Origin: Mycobacterium gordonae
GTDB lineage: Bacteria > Actinomycetota > Actinomycetes > Mycobacteriales > Mycobacteriaceae
Assembly: GCF_002101675.1 (NCBI RefSeq)
Contig: NZ_LQOY01000230.1
Coordinates: 1 to 64,000, forward strand
DNA: 64,000 nt
Reading direction: 5' to 3'
The translations under genes were made by a program, and so were the position numbers. Each line of letters opens with the position of its first letter. Position 1 is the first letter of the stretch. Positions 61,732-64,000 of this stretch are shown here, piece by piece. Below the pieces are notes generated by a model that saw only the letters and a program-made list of their open reading frames with translations, had not been told where the DNA came from and searched no databases.

Positions 61732-62565
61732 CTACACCACTCCGCGCAGCGCGTCGGCGCCGAACATCTGCTCCATCATCGACGAGTAGTCCGGGCCACG
61801 CCGCAGCATGTGGCCGCCGTCGACATTGATGCACTGGCCGGTGATGAAGCTCGCGGCGTCGCTGAGCAGGAACATGGCCAAGTTGGCGACGTCCTCGACT
61901 TCGCCCACCCGGGGCAGCGGCGTGCAGAGGGCGTAGTCCCCGCTGATCTCCGGCGACTGGATGACGCTGGCGTCCACCAGGTCGGTACGGATCAGGCCGG
62001 GCCGGATGCTGTTGGCCCGCACCCACGACGGACCGAGTTCATCCGCGGCCAGCCGCATCATGTGGTCGATCGCCGATTTGGTGACCCCGTACGGCCCGAA
62101 CCACCGGTGGGTGTTGCTGGCGGCGATCGACGAGATCGCGACGAAGGATCCGCCACCGCCGCGCACCATCTCCCGGGCGGCGTGCTTGAGCACGTACATG
62201 GTGCCATTGACGTTCAGGTCGACGGTGCGGCGCCACGCCTCCGAATCCGTGTGGGTGATGGGTCCGATCGTCAGCGAGCCGCCCGCACTGTGCACGACCC
62301 CGTCCAGCCGGCCGTGCCACGCCGTGGCGGCGGCCACCACACGGGCAACTTCGTCTTCGTTGGTCACGTCGGCCGGTTCGTAGCGAACCGAGCCGGACGG
62401 TTGCAGACCCTCGATCTCGGCGACCGCCCCGGCCAGGCGGTCAGCGTTGCGGCCCACGATCATGACGGACGCCCCCGCGTCGGCCAGCCCGGTGGCCACG
62501 GCCTTGCCGATACCGCTGCCACCACCGGTGACCAGGTACGTCCGGTCCTGGAAAGAAAGCTGCAC
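61732..62565 (-). CDS. short-chain dehydrogenase/reductase, enoyl-/hydroxysteroid-type
   Basis: A 277-aa SDR. I choose GTG 62565 (VQLSFQDRTYLVTGGGSG) with a GAAGG site upstream; the longer frame starts at a TTG inside a regulatory palindrome. Motifs are TGGGSGIG, HSAGG in place of NNAG, ISSIAASN and YGVTKSA. The C-terminal insert before the end (YSSMMEQMFGADALRGVV) is longer than usual. The upstream KstR-box-like site suggests a role in sterol or fatty acid breakdown. Confidence 0.85.
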   Translation of the reverse strand: MQLSFQDRTYLVTGGGSGIGKAVATGLADAGASVMIVGRNADRLAGAVAEIEGLQPSGSVRYEPADVTNEDEVARVVAAATAWHGRLDGVVHSAGGSLTIGPITHTDSEAWRRTVDLNVNGTMYVLKHAAREMVRGGGGSFVAISSIAASNTHRWFGPYGVTKSAIDHMMRLAADELGPSWVRANSIRPGLIRTDLVDASVIQSPEISGDYALCTPLPRVGEVEDVANLAMFLLSDAASFITGQCINVDGGHMLRRGPDYSSMMEQMFGADALRGVV

Positions 62566-62586
62566 TGCCGGCCCTTCCGCTGAAAC

Positions 62587-62611
62587 TGAAACAGGTTCCA
62601 ACTATGGAACC
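62587..62611. promoter_or_regulatory. KstR-box-like palindrome and second inverted repeat
   Basis: On the minus strand TGGAACCTGTTTCA (62587-62600) fits the KstR consensus TnnAACnnGTTnnA at every fixed position. It overlaps a second inverted repeat, GGTTCCA-ACTA-TGGAACC (62594-62611). Both lie just upstream of the SDR start and downstream of the hydratase gene. KstR represses cholesterol-breakdown genes; binding here is inferred. Confidence 0.55.
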
Positions 62612-62618
62612 ATGGCCG

Positions 62619-63554
62619 CTACGGCGTATCGCGGCGGGCGACCTTGGTGGGCCGGGCGGTGCGCCAGTCCTCGACGTCGGGCGGCAGGCCGACGGGGAAT
62701 CTGTTCTCGTTGTGGGCCGCCCAGTGCGCGTGCCCGAGTTCGTGGACATGGAACGCATGGCGCAGCGCCTCGGTGAAGCCCATGGCGTCGGCAGCGGCGT
62801 TGACCGACGCCTTTACCAACAGCGAGGCCATGGTGGGCCGTTCGGCGATGCGCCGCGCGAATTCGAGTGTCTTTTCCTCGAGTTCGTCAAGCGGGAAGAC
62901 CTTGGACACCATGCCCAGCCGGTACGCCTCGTCGGCATCCAGCGAATCACCGGTCAGCAGCAGCTCTTTCGCCTTACGGGCGCCGAATTCCCAAGGGTGC
63001 GCATAATATTCGACGCCCGGCATGCCCAGCCGGACCGCGACGACGTCGCTGAACTTGGCGTTGTCGGCCGCCACGATCAGGTCGCACGCCCAGATCAGCA
63101 TCAGGCCGGCCGAGATCGCGTTGCCCTGCACCTGGGCGATGGTGATCTTGCGCAAATCGCGCCAGCGCCGGGTGTTCTCGAAGAAGAAGTGCCACTCCTG
63201 GTGGTAGAGCTTCTCGACGATCGGCTCCAGCGTCGCACCATGGGAGCGGAAGGTCGGATGCTGGTGGGGCCCGGGCGTGCGCTCCAGCACAGCCTCCTCC
63301 GATCCGAGGTCGTGGCCGGCGGAGAAGTTGCGCCCGCGCGCCCCGAGGATTACCACCCGCACGGTGTCATCGGCCTCCGCACGCGAGAACGCCTCGTCGA
63401 GCTGCACCAGCAGGGTGCGGTTCTGCGCGTTATGGGCGTCGGGCCGGTTCAGCCAGATGCGCGCGATGCGGCCCTCGTCCAGAGTTTCGTAGACCACCAT
63501 CTGAGGGGTCTCAGATGTGTCCGAGCCAGCCGTCGTCTGATCCGAAAGTGTCAT
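62619..63554 (-). CDS. enoyl-CoA hydratase/isomerase family protein
   Basis: A 311-aa crotonase, with ATG 63554 chosen for its AGGTGGG site (a GTG 21 bp upstream is possible). Oxyanion segments GRNFSAGHDLG and VQGNAISAGLMLIWACDLIVAA are present. The usual catalytic glutamates after this region are replaced (VVAVRLGMPGVEYYAHP), so simple hydratase activity is uncertain. The N- and C-terminal extensions are longer than in standard hydratases. It precedes the SDR in the same direction. Confidence 0.87.
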   Translation of the reverse strand: MTLSDQTTAGSDTSETPQMVVYETLDEGRIARIWLNRPDAHNAQNRTLLVQLDEAFSRAEADDTVRVVILGARGRNFSAGHDLGSEEAVLERTPGPHQHPTFRSHGATLEPIVEKLYHQEWHFFFENTRRWRDLRKITIAQVQGNAISAGLMLIWACDLIVAADNAKFSDVVAVRLGMPGVEYYAHPWEFGARKAKELLLTGDSLDADEAYRLGMVSKVFPLDELEEKTLEFARRIAERPTMASLLVKASVNAAADAMGFTEALRHAFHVHELGHAHWAAHNENRFPVGLPPDVEDWRTARPTKVARRDTP

Positions 63555-63675
63555 TACGCCCACCTCACTTGTCACGGGCTTGGGCTTTACACATTACGGC
63601 GAGTATGTAAGCGGGTTGCCGCTGGGTTGGCGGACTCGCGAGGGGTCACTACCCGACTTGGCTTAGCATTGTCCA

Positions 63676-63840
63676 ATGCCCACAAAAACGGACCATGGTG
63701 ACATCGGCGACGTGGAACCGCTGGCCGACAGCACCGCAAGCCAGGCCCGGCGAGTCGTCGCCGCCTACGCCACCGACGCCGACGAGTGCCGCGTCTTCTT
63801 GTCCATGCTCGGTATTGGTCCGGCGAAGCACGACAACTAA
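63676..63840 (+). CDS. 54-aa conserved small protein before otsA (Rv3489-like)
   Basis: A 54-aa protein (MPTKTDHGDIGDVEPLADST...). Its TAA overlaps the ATG of otsA (TAATG). The length and place match Rv3489 as I recall it. It is acidic, with a C-terminal helix ADECRVFLSMLGIGP. Translational coupling suggests it works with, or controls synthesis of, trehalose-6-phosphate synthase. Confidence 0.75.
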   Translation: MPTKTDHGDIGDVEPLADSTASQARRVVAAYATDADECRVFLSMLGIGPAKHDN

Positions 63841-64000
63841 TGGCTGCCAGAGGCAGCCGAGCCTCGCAGGCCAAGTCCGCGGCCTACGGTGACTCCGATT
63901 TCGTGGTGGTCGCCAACCGGCTGCCCGTCGACATGGAACGGTTGCCCGACGGCACCACCGCCTGGCAGCGCAGTCCCGGCGGACTGGTGACGGCCCTCGA
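63840..64000 (+). CDS. otsA: trehalose-6-phosphate synthase, N-terminal part (cut by window end)
   Basis: The first 53 codons of a GT20 glycosyltransferase. FVVVANRLPVDM and the following GLVTAL region form the OtsA N-terminal signature, where the N-loop binds UDP-glucose. OtsA joins UDP-glucose and glucose-6-phosphate to make trehalose-6-phosphate. The gene runs past the window end. Confidence 0.93.
   Translation, partial: MAARGSRASQAKSAAYGDSDFVVVANRLPVDMERLPDGTTAWQRSPGGLVTAL

Overview
The window is chromosomal DNA of a slow-growing, non-tuberculous-type Mycobacterium. The evidence is high GC, PE/PE_PGRS-type proteins, LytR-CpsA-Psr and LppP/LprE proteins, WS/DGAT and 13E12-type (DUF222-HNH) genes, and two long runs of gene order that I recall from M. 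tuberculosis (Mtb): Rv0771 back to Rv0756c (positions 21-18817) and Rv3479 to Rv3490 (about 49855-64000). Locus equivalences are from memory, not from a search.

Region 1 (21-12335) is an oxidative sterol/lipid cluster. A minus-strand operon (aldehyde dehydrogenase, SDR, hydroxyisobutyrate-type dehydrogenase, carboxymuconolactone decarboxylase-like) diverges from a plus-strand operon: TetR, CYP123, SDR, CYP51, ferredoxin, SnoaL-like, AdhB, an old-yellow-enzyme/dienoyl-CoA-reductase-like enzyme and a ketosteroid-isomerase-like protein. Two copies of TGGACA-N2-TGTCC lie between the operons, one over the regulator start, so the TetR probably controls both. A large hairpin closes the plus operon.

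Region 2 (12420-18916) holds a secreted propeller-like protein, a papain-like lipoprotein, a DUF222-N-terminus-like small protein, a HIT protein, phoPR, the Rv0756c-like repeat protein and tRNA-Thr(UGU).

Region 3 (18894-29124) is a 10.2-kb integrated element of the phiRv1/phiRv2 or capsid-forming-satellite type. It is bounded by a 24-bp direct repeat of the tRNA-Thr 3' end, with matching paired arm-type repeats inside both ends. It carries a tyrosine integrase, a zinc-ribbon protein, a three-copy operator/iteron cluster, an AlpA/Xis-type HTH protein, a RecA/RepA-like ATPase broken by a one-base frameshift, an AGCTCGTT array ending in a long hairpin, a small head operon (scaffold-like, HK97-type major capsid, connector) and an accessory end with three membrane proteins. 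I see no portal, terminase, protease, tail or lysis genes. This is the most interesting part of the window.

Region 4 (29131-47442) is lineage-specific: TetR plus reductase/diiron oxygenase pair; a PE protein fused to an alkaline-phosphatase-superfamily domain; a DUF222-HNH gene; a TetR/SDR/hydrolase group with duplicated operators; a receptor Ser/Thr kinase; a PE_PGRS-phosphoglycerate-mutase fusion (PE_PGRS11-like); enoyl-CoA hydratase coupled to WS/DGAT; and small secreted or regulatory proteins.

Region 5 (47455-64000) has a second paralogous receptor kinase, the large patatin protein with an in-frame 57-bp tandem repeat, membrane transporters, DUF2510 and LppP/LprE proteins, CpsA, a second copy of the large hairpin, SDRs, an intact PE-CBM2-GH12 cellulase fusion, a KstR-box-like site, an enoyl-CoA hydratase, a 54-aa conserved small gene and the start of otsA.

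Starts given below were often moved inward from the longest possible frame, using ribosome-binding sites, ATGA-type overlaps and family N-termini. No CRISPR array or insertion-sequence transposase was seen.
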